Below the pieces are notes generated by a model. That model saw nothing but the letters and a program-made list of their open reading frames with translations. It had not been told where the DNA came from and did no database searches. This document shows positions 46,815 through 58,587 of a DNA stretch of 64,000 nucleotides, in pieces; positions within the stretch are counted from its first letter, which is position 1; each line of letters opens with the position of its first letter. The stretch comes from Lactuca virosa (Eukaryota; Streptophyta; Magnoliopsida; Asterales; Asteraceae). A program made the position numbers and the translations under genes. The stretch is taken from contig CAKMRJ010004445.1 in assembly GCA_928212115.1 (NCBI GenBank), positions 76,762,597 through 76,826,596 on the forward strand, written 5' to 3'.

Positions 46815-47580
46815 TGTTGGGTTTTAGAGCATTCTAACACTCCTATGGTGTACATGCAACCCTATAAACCTTGGATCTATGTTTTCTCTATCATACATGC
46901 AAATAAGAACTTTCCAAGGCTTTAATCCTAACTAGCATATTATGAAGCACCTATACTACAAAGTTCTAGATAGATGACATACCTTTTGATGTAGCTTGAT
47001 GTCTTCAAACTTTAAGAGCTTAGCCCCAATAGTGTGGAAGCCTCAAGTGGAATCACAAATCACCAAAACACCTTGGAAGACTTTAGAGAATATGGATACT
47101 TGGCTCACACTTATGAAATCGGTTATTGCCCTCTTTAGTGTATCCACACTAGCCACTAGCCTAATTTCATGAACCATAAGACCCTTTATATAGTATGGAA
47201 GATTAGGGTTAAACCCTAATACCCATGACCTTTCATTTCCTAGGATCCATGGGTTAAACCTCCATGGACTATCCATGAAGACTTAGCCCAACCTAAATGA
47301 ACTTGGCCCACTACACACATATATCTAAGAGTCCATATTTAATTAGTTCCTTTTGATCACTTAATTAATTATAAATTAATTCTTGATCAATACTAATTAA
47401 ATAATATGATTATATATTAATATATTAGAACTTATAATATATTAATATAAATCATAAATATACTATTCTCAAAAGACTATCCATATAAATTGTGTCGGTG
47501 AAGTGCAACCCAAATGGACCATGTCGGGTCGGGTCAAGTACATACCAAATATAGTTATGGACTTAGACATTAATCCAACA
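46815..47580 (-). repeat. 5' LTR of element E, 766 bp
   Basis: Plus strand TGTTGGGTTTTAGAGCATTC to TTAATCCAACA. Same length as the other LTR with few differences. Confidence 0.93.
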
Positions 47581-47585
47581 CAATG
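47581..47585 (+). repeat. target site duplication of element E, right copy
   Basis: CAATG, identical to 40059-40063. Confidence 0.95.
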
Positions 47586-50500
47586 TACCAAGTCCGTTGA
47601 CTTACAAACTTTGCCTTAACCTGTTCCGGAGCATCAGACTTGGACGCCCGGGATATGAACTTCTTCAGAGCTTTGGTAGGGACTAGGTGTTTGTGAAGGA
47701 CTCGGAAGAAGTCATTCTTGTTTGTTATTCTGGTGGTGTAGACAAACCCTAGAATCGGTTCTTCAATCGGACCATTTGCAAGAATTTCAGCTTCCGGAAG
47801 AACAAAGTCGATCTTGGCAACGAATTGTTCGGTTCCGTAGAGGTGAGCAAGTTCGTAATCACAACGGCAGAACTCAGCAACATAATCTTTGAGAAATCTG
47901 AGAGTTGCATGGTAAGCACCCATACTGATGTCATCCTTTTGATTTTCTCTGAAGTAAGCAGCTAGGGTAAGGATGTCCTTCGGATTCATTGAAGGAAAAT
48001 CCGCATCAGTAACGGTCCGGGGAGTTGGCTTGTTCTGGAGGAGATGGAAACGGAATAGAGGACAGTTCAGCTCAAATTTTACTAAAATTTTTCTTCCAAA
48101 GCCTTGAACTTTAGTGATCCTCTTTCTTGTCCATACTTCCTTGAAGGGTTGAGCACTCTTTGCATGGAAGGTTTTGAGCCTTTCACGCTCTGTCCGGATG
48201 ATCACTTTCGGATTATCGGTTGGGTGGAGCGGAGCAAATTTCGTATAGAATTTGTTGTAAGGAGAGAGAGGAAGATCCAGTTAATCAGTGTCATTTGAGG
48301 GAAGGTCATAGTAGAGTGTTGGGATGATTTCATGTGCTTGAAGGATGCCTTCACGGCAAAGAGGAGAGATGCCACGCATCGGATCGGGATTGTCTTTTAA
48401 ATCTTGAATCCGGATGCTGTCCTCTAGTGCCTTATGAATTTCCTCCTGAGACCATCCATATTTTTGTTTGAGAGGAGGTCCGGAGTGGAAGGCTTGATGT
48501 TCGGAAGTCATCGGTTTCTTCCCTTTGTCTCTCTGAAGCGCATCAAAGACCATCTTCATGTTTTCATCAATGATAAATTCCGGAGTGGGAGTTAGAAGCG
48601 GTTGTTTTAGAATTTCATCTGGGGTCCGGAGAGGAGAGCCCTGGTCTATTGGGGCTATTTTTGGTTCCGGAATGGGAGTGGGAGACAGCACAGAAGGAGT
48701 GGCTCGGAAGGCTTGAGCTGTAAGAAATGATTTTGCCTTAGCCATTTTGACGGCCATATCAAAAGCTTCCGGAAGAGAGGATGGCCAAGAGACTACGGAC
48801 CAGATCCTCTTTTGTTCCTCAGTTAATACCTTCGGAGTGGTCAGCTTTGGAGCTTGAAGACCAAGAACTCCTTTGGGAGCTTCATCCGGAATGTATACTT
48901 CATCATCTTCATCACCTTCGCTTCCTTCAGTGATTCCCAGGATTCCGGAGACGATTTGAACATCTTCATCTTTGGAATCGAGGTCCTCATCCCTGAGTGT
49001 GAATTCCGAGGCTGGTTTCCATTTTCTGCTTGGGCCTTCTCCCCCTCTTGCATCGGTGAATCTTGAGAATGGTGCAAGCGTCAAATCTTCCTTGATATCA
49101 TCAAGTTTGGAAAAAACCTTCTGAAGACCTGTGGAGAGTTGAAGAGTGAGAGTGTCATAGGCTTCGGCAGTGGGAGCTTGTTCGGAGAGATGCTTGAATG
49201 TGCTGCTGAGGATGGCAATCATCTCATCAAACTTCCTGTTCAGAACATCAACAATGTTCCAAGTTGAACGCAGGAGTTTGATGAGGACTTGTTGAATAAT
49301 GAGGTTCATCTAATCCTTCTTCCGGATCTCCTTCTCCAGTTGTTGAATTTGTTTCTCATGACGAAAATGGGTCTGCTTGATTAGGTCGCTGGTGGCAAAA
49401 ACCAGATCGTCATGAACTTTGAGCATTGAGGAGATGGTGTTGAAATAATTTTCAACCAGAGCGTCATACTTGGAGTCAATTTGCTCAACAGTGTGCTTCA
49501 GCCGGATGGAAATCAGCTGATCAAGGTGGGCTTCTCTTTCTGCCACTGATGGTCCGGACTGTTGGGTGAGAGACTGGAGAATGGCATCAAGTTTCGAATC
49601 AAGTTCGAAGACTTTTTGATCCAATTTGGAGTTCAGCTCTGTTACGGATGCCTCTGCAGATGACACTTTGTCCATAGTGTCTGAGACATTGTTGCGGATT
49701 TCCAGAAGAGCGAAAGGGTCAACGTGGTCACCAGCTGAGGATTCTGTATCAGAATCAGAGTGTTGCGGAGGAGGTTGGTGGACGTCCGGATTTGAGGAGG
49801 GACCCGGTTTGGTTACATCATCATCTTCTTAAAGGTTTGAGTTGGAACCGTCGTCCGGAGTGGTAGTGGAAGAGGATCCGAAGTCAAAAGCAGACTTGGA
49901 TACGGATGCTTTGGATTGGTAGTGAACGGAAGTCATGAGATGTGCATCCGGAATGGTTGTTGCCTCTTCTTCCAACATCACTTCTTCAGAGATTTCTTCT
50001 TCCGGATCAGTGTGGAAGATGCTTTGATGGGTGGTGAGTGGGGGTAGCTCCGAGGTGAGTTCATTGATGGTGTCATCGTCAGTGGGAGGAACATAGGGCA
50101 GATTCCTTTGGATGGCCCTGTTCCTCATGGAGATGAGAGTGGACTCCACTTGAGCTCGAGAAAGGTCCGGACGTCGAGATGAGGCCATGTTCACATAATC
50201 TTCCCAAAGAGGATCATTAGTTCCTGGTCGTCCTATACGCCTTCCGGGTATCAGACCAGTTGTGGCATCGGAAGTTGGAGAGACTGCTCCTCCTTCCGGA
50301 TGCTTGGGTTCCGGAACAATGGTTCCGGAGTGTGTGCATGTTGAAGAGATAATGGGAATATCAAATTTGACACGTGGGTGTGTTCCAGGGGGCTGCAAGG
50401 AACTTTGTTCAACATCGGCATCACCCTTTTAGGAGGGTGAGGGTGGAAGATGTGGAGACTCCCCGTGAGTGTGTGCTTGTGATGATGAAACATTGAGGAG

Positions 50501-51655
50501 TACCTCAGATGAGTGGGCAGGAGGGGTGTGCGGACGGCCAGAATCAGCCGGAATGTCATGGGTGCCCTCCTGTTGAGAGGGGACACTGACTTTGGTTTTC
50601 TTTTTGGCCATAGGCTTGGTAGGAGAAGGCTTTCGTTTAGCTGGTTGCTTGATTTTGGGTTCAGACTTAGCAGGATCGGCCTCTTCCGGAGTAGGCTCAA
50701 CAGAGACCGGGGCAGGTTGTGTTGGGTCGAACACAACCGAAGTCTCAATATGTTGTTTTAAATAGGGAGAGTCGGAAGGAATGATGGCCAACATGTTGTC
50801 CGGAAGACGTCTGACCGGACCAAAATATGATTGGTCCGGAATTCTATAAGCCTTAACAATTTTAAAATAGACACATACCTCCGGAGGAATGGTGCTAACC
50901 GGAATTGGTACGTTGAGTTCCTTGAAGATTTGTTCAATCGTCAGAGCCCAAAATCTAGGGCTCGAAATTTCATTCGGCTTCCTTTTGATGGCGAACTTGC
51001 AGAAGTCTTGCCACAAGACTTCAGGAAGATCTACAGTATTGTTGCATCTGGAGTAAATGTTGAAGACTACATTCAGCCAATCCTTGCTCAAGGTATCAGT
51101 ACCTCCATGCTTGCCAGATAACCCACGGATGATGAGATGCATAAGAACGGTCCAGAGCCCAGAAACAGCGGTTTTCTTGAAATCCTTTGCGTTGAAGTCT
51201 AGAGTGTAGCCAATGAAGTTTAGAAACGTCTGAAACTCTACAGTCGTTGGTTCAACAACTTTGAAACCAGTAGGATTTGGTGTGATACCAATCGCCTTGA
51301 GGAAGGATGATTTGTAGACAGGAATGGTGTGATTGCCAATAATGTTAGTTAACAGAACACCATCTTCGAGTTTGATGTTGGAGAATGCGCGATGAAGATG
51401 AGAGAGTGGCAGTGGAGGATCAGGGGTTTTGGTAAGTGGAATGGAGAGAGGATGATTTGCAATGAACTCAATCATTATTTTGATCGATTCATCGTAGTCG
51501 AGAGGGTTTAAGGAGAACAGTTGAGTTGTGTCCCTAAGAAAGGGTTCTTGATCGGCAGATGAGGATGAGCCCTTTGATCCTTTAGATGATTTCTTCCTGG
51601 CGATTGATTTCTTGGGAGTTGGTGCAGTTTGAGTTGGGTTCTTTGAAGACTCCAT
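47581..51655 (-). pseudogene. Copia C third gene (ORF3), one frame with four stops
   Basis: The ATG at 51655 opens MESSKNPTQTAPTPKKS. The frame continues without any frameshift to the E insertion, broken only by stops at 50429, 49829, 49310 and 48281 (TAA, TAA, TAG, TAA). The N-terminal domain has DFKKTAVSGLWTVLMHLIIR and SSPRFWALTIEQIF, matching the corresponding ORF3 region of copia A and B; then a Pro/Lys linker (KRKPSPTKPMAKKKTK), an acidic middle, and a coiled-coil region around 49.3-49.65 kb (FELDSKLDAILQSL, EKQIQQLEKEIRKK). The C-terminal domain has DADFPSMNPKDILTLAAYF. With its tail at 40003-40063 it is about 1,375 codons. No membrane segment or signal peptide is obvious. Function unknown. 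Confidence 0.8.
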
Positions 51656-51759
51656 TGATGAAGAATGAAGAAAGCTTGATGAACACGAAGAACAGTGAGA
51701 GATGTTTGGAGGTTTGAGAGTCGAGAGAGCGTAAAGAGGTAAAAGGGAATGTGAAAGAG

Positions 51760-51767
51760 TATTTATA
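51760..51767 (-). promoter_or_regulatory. candidate TATA box for ORF3 of Copia C
   Basis: Minus strand TATAAATA in CTACCTATAAATACTC, about 105 bases before the ORF3 ATG. The leader has CACTGTTCTTCGTG, which resembles the CTGTTCTTC word in the copia A and B leaders. Confidence 0.6.
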
Positions 51768-52099
51768 GGTAGGGAAAGATGGGTCGGGCTGAAAAAGGTA
51801 ATGATGAGGGTCCGAGATCCATCGGGTCGCATTTAATGTTTAGGAATGAGATTTGACAGGTGAGGTGAAAGGGCAAGGCAAATTGGGGCTAAAAAAGGAG
51901 AATTTAACCGTCAATTTGATTTCTAGTTTAATGGGCATGCAATCGTGTCACGCAAATCGAGGCAGATCGGATAAGGATCTTCCCGAAAAGTAACCGTTGA
52001 GAAAACCGTTTCGCCTTATTACCTTTTGGTATTCCGGAAGAGTTGTTCCGGACAGTGTATGATTCGGTGGGTAAAAGTTGTGTTCCGGAACATATACGA

Positions 52100-52600
52100 T
52101 TGAAAAAAAGGTTCCAGAGCAAATTTTGAGAATTCCAGAGCATTTTTGAAGATTCCGGAGCATTTTTGAAAATTCCGGAGCACACTTGAAAATTCCGGAG
52201 CAAATTTTGAAATTTCTGGATCAGATTTGAAGTTCCGGAGCAAATTTGAAAATTCCGGAGCAAATTTTGAAATTTCCGGATCATATTTGAAGTTCCGAGC
52301 AAATTTGAAAATTCCGGAGCAAACTTGAAAATTCCAGAGCAAATTTTGAAATTTCCGGATCAGATTTGAAGTTCCGGAGCAAATTTGAAAATTCCGGAGC
52401 ACTTTGAAATTTTTGGATCATATTTGAAATTCCGAAACAAACTTGAAAATTGCGGAGCAAATTTTGAAATTTCCGGATCAGATTTGAAGTTCCGGAGCAA
52501 ATTTGAAAATTCCGGAGCACTTTGAAATTTCCGTATTAGATTTGAAATTCCGGAGCAAACTTGAAAATTACGGAGAGGGTTTTGAGAGAGATTTCGAAGT
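52100..52600 (-). repeat. tandem array of ~20 bp TCCGGAGCAAA units
   Basis: Words GAAAATTCCGGAGCAAA and GAAATTTCCGGATCAGATTT alternate many times, forming a longer composite unit. Units vary in length and in their middle bases. It sits immediately after the end of pol, as the arrays of copia A and B do. Confidence 0.85.
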
Positions 52601-52845
52601 ACAGAGAATATTACCTTTCCGGAGTGGATTTCCGGAATTCCTTTATGAAGTGAGTTCCGAAATAAAGATTCGGATGATGGTTGAATTTGATAATCGTGAT
52701 GAATAGAATGAACTGTACAGCTTAAAAAACTCAAGGGATAATCAGAAATAAAGACAAGTAAAATGATCCTATGTATTTAGAGAGAAAGTAGTTCTGAAGC
52801 AAAAATAATTGAGTTCGGAGCAAATTTTTCTTCTGAATACTTCTA

Positions 52846-53290
52846 TCAAAGAAAACATGTCTCATGAAAGAATTGAGGATCAGGCATCATCATACCCATT
52901 TTGTTCAGAAAACCATTAAATTTGGTTTTGTCTAATGCCTTAGTAAAGACATCAGCAATCTTATCGTCAGATGGAACAAAAATAAGTTCAATGTTACCAT
53001 TTAGAACATGATCTTTAATAAAATGGTACCGGATGTCAATGTGCTTCGTCATGGAGTGCTGAATTGGATTGTGAGAGATTGCAATGGCACTTTGAGAGTC
53101 ACAGTAGATATGAATGCGTTGAAATCGGTAACCATAATCCAAGAGTTGAGATTTCATCCAAAGAACTTGAGAGGTACAGTTGGCAGCAGCAATGTATTCA
53201 GCTTCGGCTGTAGAGAGAGCAATGCTGTTCTGTTTCTTGGATGACCAGCTGACTAATCGACCACCTAGGAATTGACATCCTCCTTATGTA
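52846..53290 (-). pseudogene. Copia C RNase H, cut by element D
   Basis: RNase H motifs on the minus strand: GGCQFLGGRLVSWSSKKQNS, STAEAEYIAAANCTSQ, YCDSQSAIAISHNPIQHS and DDKIADVFTKAL. It ends at a stop at 52846. Joining to 61034 across the CTTTT duplication continues the DRKST motif, with one stop at the join region. Confidence 0.88.
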
Positions 53291-53295
53291 CTTTT
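53291..53295 (+). repeat. target site duplication of element D, left copy
   Basis: CTTTT, matched by 61029-61033. Confidence 0.92.
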
Positions 53296-54071
53296 TGTTG
53301 GATTAGTGTCTAAGTCCATAACTATAATTGGTATGTACTTGATCCGACTCGGCATGGTCCATTTGGGTTGCATGGCATTAGAACATTTGGATAGACCGTT
53401 TATGAGGAAAAGACATTTTGTGACATATTAATATATTATAAGTTCTAATATATTAATATGAAATCATGTGATTTAATTAGTATTGATCAAGAATTAATTT
53501 GGACTTAATTTAGTGATCAAAAAGAGACTAATTAAATATATGGGGATTGATTGTGTAAATCATTCATTCTTATATATGTGGGCTTATGATCCAAGATTCC
53601 TTTATGTTGGGTTTAACCCATGTGGTGATCCATGGATACTCCATGGAGGTTAAAACCCATGGAGCATAAGGAATGGGTAAAGTCATGAGTTACATGGTGT
53701 AACCCTAATAGCCACACTATATAAGAACCCCTTTAGTTCAAGAAATTGGCACTAGTGATACATACTTTGAGGGCTAGCCAATTTGAACATGCATGTCTTC
53801 TTCTCATGGTTATTCCAAGAGTTCATGATGTTGTGTGAACCATTTGAGGTGTCACACTTGGAGCACTAGGCTCTCAAGCTTCATGGAGTCAAGCAACAAC
53901 AACAAGGTATGTATTCTATCTATTTTAGTATCCTAGTATCAATGTTTTGATATGCTAGTTAGGATAATACCTTGGATAATCATATTTGCATGTATAATAG
54001 AGAAAACATAGATCCAAGGTATTTAGGGTTGCATGTACACTTAGGAGTGTTAGAATGCTCAAAACCCAACC
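53296..54071 (+). repeat. 5' LTR of element D
   Basis: Starts TGTTGGATTAGTGTCTAAGT and ends AAAACCCAACC (the 3' LTR ends CCCAACA). The promoter-like word ACTATATAAGAACCCC is near 53716. Confidence 0.92.
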
Positions 54072-54072
54072 G

Positions 54073-54084
54073 TGGTATCAGAGC
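54073..54084 (+). promoter_or_regulatory. primer-binding site of element D
   Basis: TGGTATCAGAGC, one base after the LTR; initiator tRNA-Met type. Confidence 0.93.
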
Positions 54085-54163
54085 CTAGGCTTGTTTTCAA
54101 TTATACTTGATGCAAATTGCTGAAAAATGCTGAAAACGTCGAATTTCGGGCATTCTGGGCGCT

Positions 54164-54250
54164 GTACTCGCCGAGTCCACTGATGAACTCGCCGAGTACA
54201 TGAAGAAAATCATCCTACTCGGCGAGTAGGTTGATACACTCGACGAGTAG
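54164..54250. repeat. array of ACTCGCCGAGT motifs in the D leader
   Basis: TACTCGCCGAGT (54164), AACTCGCCGAGTAC (54186), TACTCGGCGAGTAG (54216) and CACTCGACGAGTAG (54237): near-palindromic words, about 22-29 bases apart, in both orientations. Element E lacks them in its leader. Confidence 0.8.
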
Positions 54251-55769
54251 GAGCCCCAGACAGCATATTTTCGCGTTTTTTTGGCTAGAAATGGACTAGG
54301 AACATTACCATAAGCTGTTTTTGAACTTATAAACTTGTTTTTGATGTGGTAATGTTCATACTAATCCAATTTCAAAGATAATTGTCAATAGATTCATGTT
54401 TTGTATTAGTTTAGTGATTAGGCTAATTACATGAAAAAGTTTGATTTGAATTATCTTGTTCTTATGAGTTGCTTAGATTAATAGAAAAGTTAATTGATTA
54501 TGTGTTTTCAATCCATTTTAATCTAAGAGTTGATTCTAAAATGTGTTTTTGTAACTTGTCCTCAAGTTATATGAAAAGTCACATTTAAGTTTCATAAAAC
54601 TCATAAAAGTTGGCAATGGTTACAAAAAATGAAGAGTCTTGTCCTCAAGTTATGGAGGTTCAAGAGTCACTTCATTAAGTAATAAAATGTGTAACCTTAA
54701 TTAATTCCATAAGTTATAAAATAAAGAAAAGTTACATTCTTTTATTAGTTTAAAGTCTTCCATAACTTGTCCTCAAGTTATGGAACTTGAAGAGTTTTTT
54801 AATTAAAACTAATTTAAACACATAAGTTATGGAATTAATTAGTTTTGAATAGTTTCAAAACTTGCCCTCAAGTTTTGGAATTTGAAAAGTTTCACTTATG
54901 AATACTTTAATTCCAAGTTAGCCCTTAGAATTTTAAAAGTTAAAATTCAAACCCTTATACTATTATTATAATTTTAATTATATAGATATGTATAAGATAA
55001 AGTCAATCTTACCGTTAGCAGGCCTCATTCACGAAGTCGGTCTATAAGGGGGGTATAAGGTTACTGCCTATAAAATGGCAGTTTAATGGGTGTCCACTCT
55101 CACCCACCGCTTCCTTGACTGGTGGAGGGTCGTTAGCCGAACGGGTAGGACAAAGACTATAATTCTCCCTTCATTAAAAGTATTAATGATAAATACTAAG
55201 TAACTAAACATTTATAAATTCCCAATATTAGTTACTGAGGAAAATGTGAAATTGGTGCTAGCCCATAAAATTACACTTTGTACCTTACCAAGTCGTTAGT
55301 GGAGCGTGTGTGGTTAACCGGCACACTAACATGGACTAGTAAGAGTGGCAAAGGGTAACTTAACTTTATTATAGATCGGTGGAGCGTGTGTGGTTAACCG
55401 GCACATCGATTAGGTAATATTGTTGAGGGTACCAAGTCAATTTGTATGGTTATTCACACCTTGTTTGTGATCCTCGGCATCCCAGTCACAAACTTGAGAG
55501 GGCACAATCGAGATTCAAACATGCCATTGAAAGTTCAATGTATCTCAAAAGATCTAGGAGTTTCAAATCCAATTAAAACTTAATTATATTTCGTTTTTCT
55601 ATGGTGGAAATTGGTAAATCGTCATTTACCTACCTTTAACTATTTTATAACTTGGATTACGGCATCCCTCTTCCAGTTATAAATAGGTTATTGGGTCCTA
55701 GCCTTAATATTTCATATTGGGTGTTATATTAAGGACTCTAAATCAACTAACTTGAATATCTCCCAAAAG
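54251..55769 (+). other. 5' leader region of element D
   Basis: No gene. AT-rich with repeated AACTTGTCCTCAAGTTAT-like words. A conserved block is at 55010-55140, motif 1 at 55301 and 55381, and motif 2 at 55656. Collinear with E 45000-46800 on the other strand. Confidence 0.65.
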
Positions 55770-58587
55770 ATGTCTAAGTTCAGACATCTATGATCTTCCC
55801 AAATCTCTTGAAACAAGCTTTCCTAAATGAAGATGATGTCCCATGGAAATCATACTTCTTTCACCTCCTCCAATTATTCTCCCTAACCCACAAGTTCCTG
55901 AAAAGTTTAAGGTCACTCAAGCCCTATTGGCAAGCAAAGGTCTATGTGTGATCACATCTTGGAGATGTAGTCACATATTGACAAGCCGGGAGAGTTGGGT
56001 GTCAAAGTCTAGAGGAAGCTGATGACCAATCACTTTCTAAGTCACATAGTGAGTTTCTTTGGGACTCCTATGAAACAGACTATGACAAGACCCTTAATGA
56101 TCTTATCTATTTGCTAAGATCAACTTCCTAAAACTTTATGGACATTGACAATGATGACGTTGGATATCCAGTAAAGCTCTCTCTTCCCAATGGAAAGGGT
56201 TCGCCCATAGTCAACTCGGTTGACCAAATGGTAAAGAGAGAGGCTAAGTCTGAGATAGTCCCATTATCAAGGGTCCATTGCCAAAGAAAGGGGCATTGGT
56301 TGCGAAGCTGCCAAATTTACCTAAGGATATTAAAGTCAATAAGTTTGACTCTACTTCGGGTAAAGTACACTATCTAACTCTGCTAAGTTTCTATTCTGAG
56401 ATTCTTGATACATGATGTGACTGGGTCACATGTTGATGTTTTAAGAATCAAAGAAAAGGTGAAGAAACTTAAAGAAAGAATATGCTGAATCTGATCGCAT
56501 AGATGGATTTTTATCGTATAGTTTGAAGATCGGATTCTTGAGCTACTTCTTAAGAGTTATGATATATTGCTTAGGAATAAATAACAACAAAGTTTTCATG
56601 TGCTTTTGCATTGTAAGGATAGTTTTTCTGCAAAGTTTTAAAATAAAAGAAAAAAAATTTTGATTTTATTTATTTTAAAATATCCTTACAATGGCATTTG
56701 TGAAAATTTTTTGTTGCTTATAAGATTCCATTAAGAGCAAGAGTGGAAATATGAATTTGATTCTTTCATTTGTGGTAGTGTCTAAATTTACCAAATAAGG
56801 AAAGATTCTCATCACCTAAGTTTCAGTTGGATAGAAACTTGGAATCATGCAAGTTGTATAGCATGATGAATAAGAACTTTCAAGCATTGGAAAAATTAAG
56901 ACTAACTGCTTGTTCACATGGATGTGTGAGTCAAGTAACGGACTAAGGGATCGAGTACACATTATTGTGCACTGATTAAGTCCACCACAAAAGATCGATA
57001 ATACTATTCGTCATTATTTACTAAAATTCAGTAAATATGGTTATACTTACAAGCTTAAGTGTAATTCTGAGACATTGGAAAAGGTTTCAATGTATGGCAG
57101 AGCGAATAAGAAGAATCAACTTAGGCAGAAAGATAAAAGTTTCTCAAATCTGAAAAGATGGGAGAGTACTTTAGTATCATGTTATATAATCATCTTAATG
57201 ATTAAGAGACCTTATCACAATTCATCCTCTAAGTGCATTCTGGTAGCTAAGTAGAGAGCTATGAATTGTTGAAGTGGTTAAATCAAGAAGATGATTTATA
57301 CTTCGTTCCAAAAACAATTCTTAGAGTTATACTCTAAGATTGTAACTTGAGTGACATGTCTTAAAGAAGGTTTAAAACACTTGTCAAATGTAAGAGTAAA
57401 ATTTTTCTACTCTTGTACATTTGAAATTGGTAAGTTGTGATGTTTTGGATAAAACAAAGACCAACTAAGGCCAATTGTGTGAAGTGTTTGTCTTGATTAG
57501 AATCCACACTATCTCTTGAATATCTGACAAGAAAGTCTTATATGTCAAGAGGATAGTGGGAGTCTTAAAGGTCTTGAAAGTCTCAAGAACTAATCAAGAA
57601 TAAAACCTGAAGTTCTTCACTAGCACACGACTTGAGGTTTATAACCTATCGTGTCGACATGTATGTGCCTATTCAAGTTGGCTTTGCATAGGAGTTCTGA
57701 GAGTTCTCAATTGGTTGCACAGCTACTTGGAAGCAATGGCAGGCCCTTGAGCTGCCAAATGGCAAGAATTTAAGATTGCACAAGTTTAATCCATATAAGT
57801 GTGGATTTGTCAGTAACCTTGTCTTCTGATTATGGTTTTGACAAAATTCATATGGATAGGAACTCATACACCATTAAAATCTAAGTGTCATAAGGTTTCT
57901 CTCCGATTCATGAAAATGGTGGTGAGGAAACACTTTCACTAAGTAGATTTTAGCTAGATAGCAATTGTGATATTTGCATTCTCAAAGTCGTTAGTGGAGC
58001 GTGTGTGGTTAACCGGCACACTAACATGGACTTGTGAGGAGCGGTAAAGGTCTAAACAATCGAGGCTATGATTACGGCATCCCTTTTCATAGTTCTTAAA
58101 ATTGTTTAGACACACCTGTGAGCTATCTAAGATAAGGTGTATGATATTGATAAATTTTTATCAAAGCAATCTAGTATCAGAAATCTGAACTTTGGTAAGA
58201 AAGTCAATAAAGTATTGATTTTGTAGAAGTCCAGCTGATTTCTGATTACATGTCAAAGCTAGTGGGAGCATGAGTGTTATGCTAATAATCATCATGTTAG
58301 TGGGAGCATGATAATTATGATAAAGATTGCAAGTTAGCAATGTTAATTATAGAAAACAAAAGTTTCAATTCGTGAGGCTGCAGGAGTTGAAAAAGTTGTT
58401 TTGCTATAATTAAGGGAGAGAAAATTATACTTCATTTCAATTCTAAAAGCTTAGATTGAGATTTTAAGTCGTATTTAGTCAAGGATATATATATGAATTT
58501 CATGTTGGAATGGCTCAACATAAGGAAATTCTATATATGGGTCCATTATTTGCGTTCTAAAATTCGATTATGATTACGGCATCCCTT
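55301..58587 (+). repeat. two motif families repeated through element D
   Basis: Motif 1, GGAGCGTGTGTGGTTAACCG followed by GCACA, at 55301, 55381 and 57996. Motif 2, GATTACGGCATCCCT(C/T), at 55656, 58070 and 58572. Same number and order as in element E. Confidence 0.85.
55770..56380 (+). pseudogene. Copia gag remnant of element D
   Basis: The ATG at 55770 and a proline-rich start align with the E gag. Later parts include MDIDNDDVGYPVKLSLP and a zinc-knuckle remnant CQRKGHWLRSCQIYL. Multiple stops and frameshifts. It is the only coding trace in this element. Confidence 0.72.

Larger units (their letters stand above)
40064..47580 (-). mobile_element. gag-only Copia derivative E, 7.5 kb (LARD-like)
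   Basis: Two 766 bp LTRs (40064-40829 and 46815-47580), PBS at 46802-46813, polypurine run at 40830-40840 and TSD CAATG. The only coding trace is a broken Copia gag (44380-44997); no protease, integrase or RT motif was found. The LTRs differ at about 10 of 766 positions by eye, so this is a young insertion for this window. Same family as element D, in the opposite orientation. Confidence 0.9.
51656..52845 (-). other. Copia C spacer between pol and ORF3
   Basis: 1.2 kb without a gene: a short ORF3 leader, a TATA box (51760-51767) and, next to pol, a TCCGGA-rich tandem array (52100-52600). Open frames here are just the array read through. Confidence 0.7.

Noticed and set aside
52100..52600. 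CRISPR-like array of short repeats
   Set aside because: Units are directly adjacent with no unique spacers, and the setting is a plant retrotransposon. It is a degenerate tandem repeat.
51928..52734. Open frames rich in NFQICSG-type repeats
   Set aside because: These are translations of the TCCGGA tandem array in several frames; no start context and no homology.
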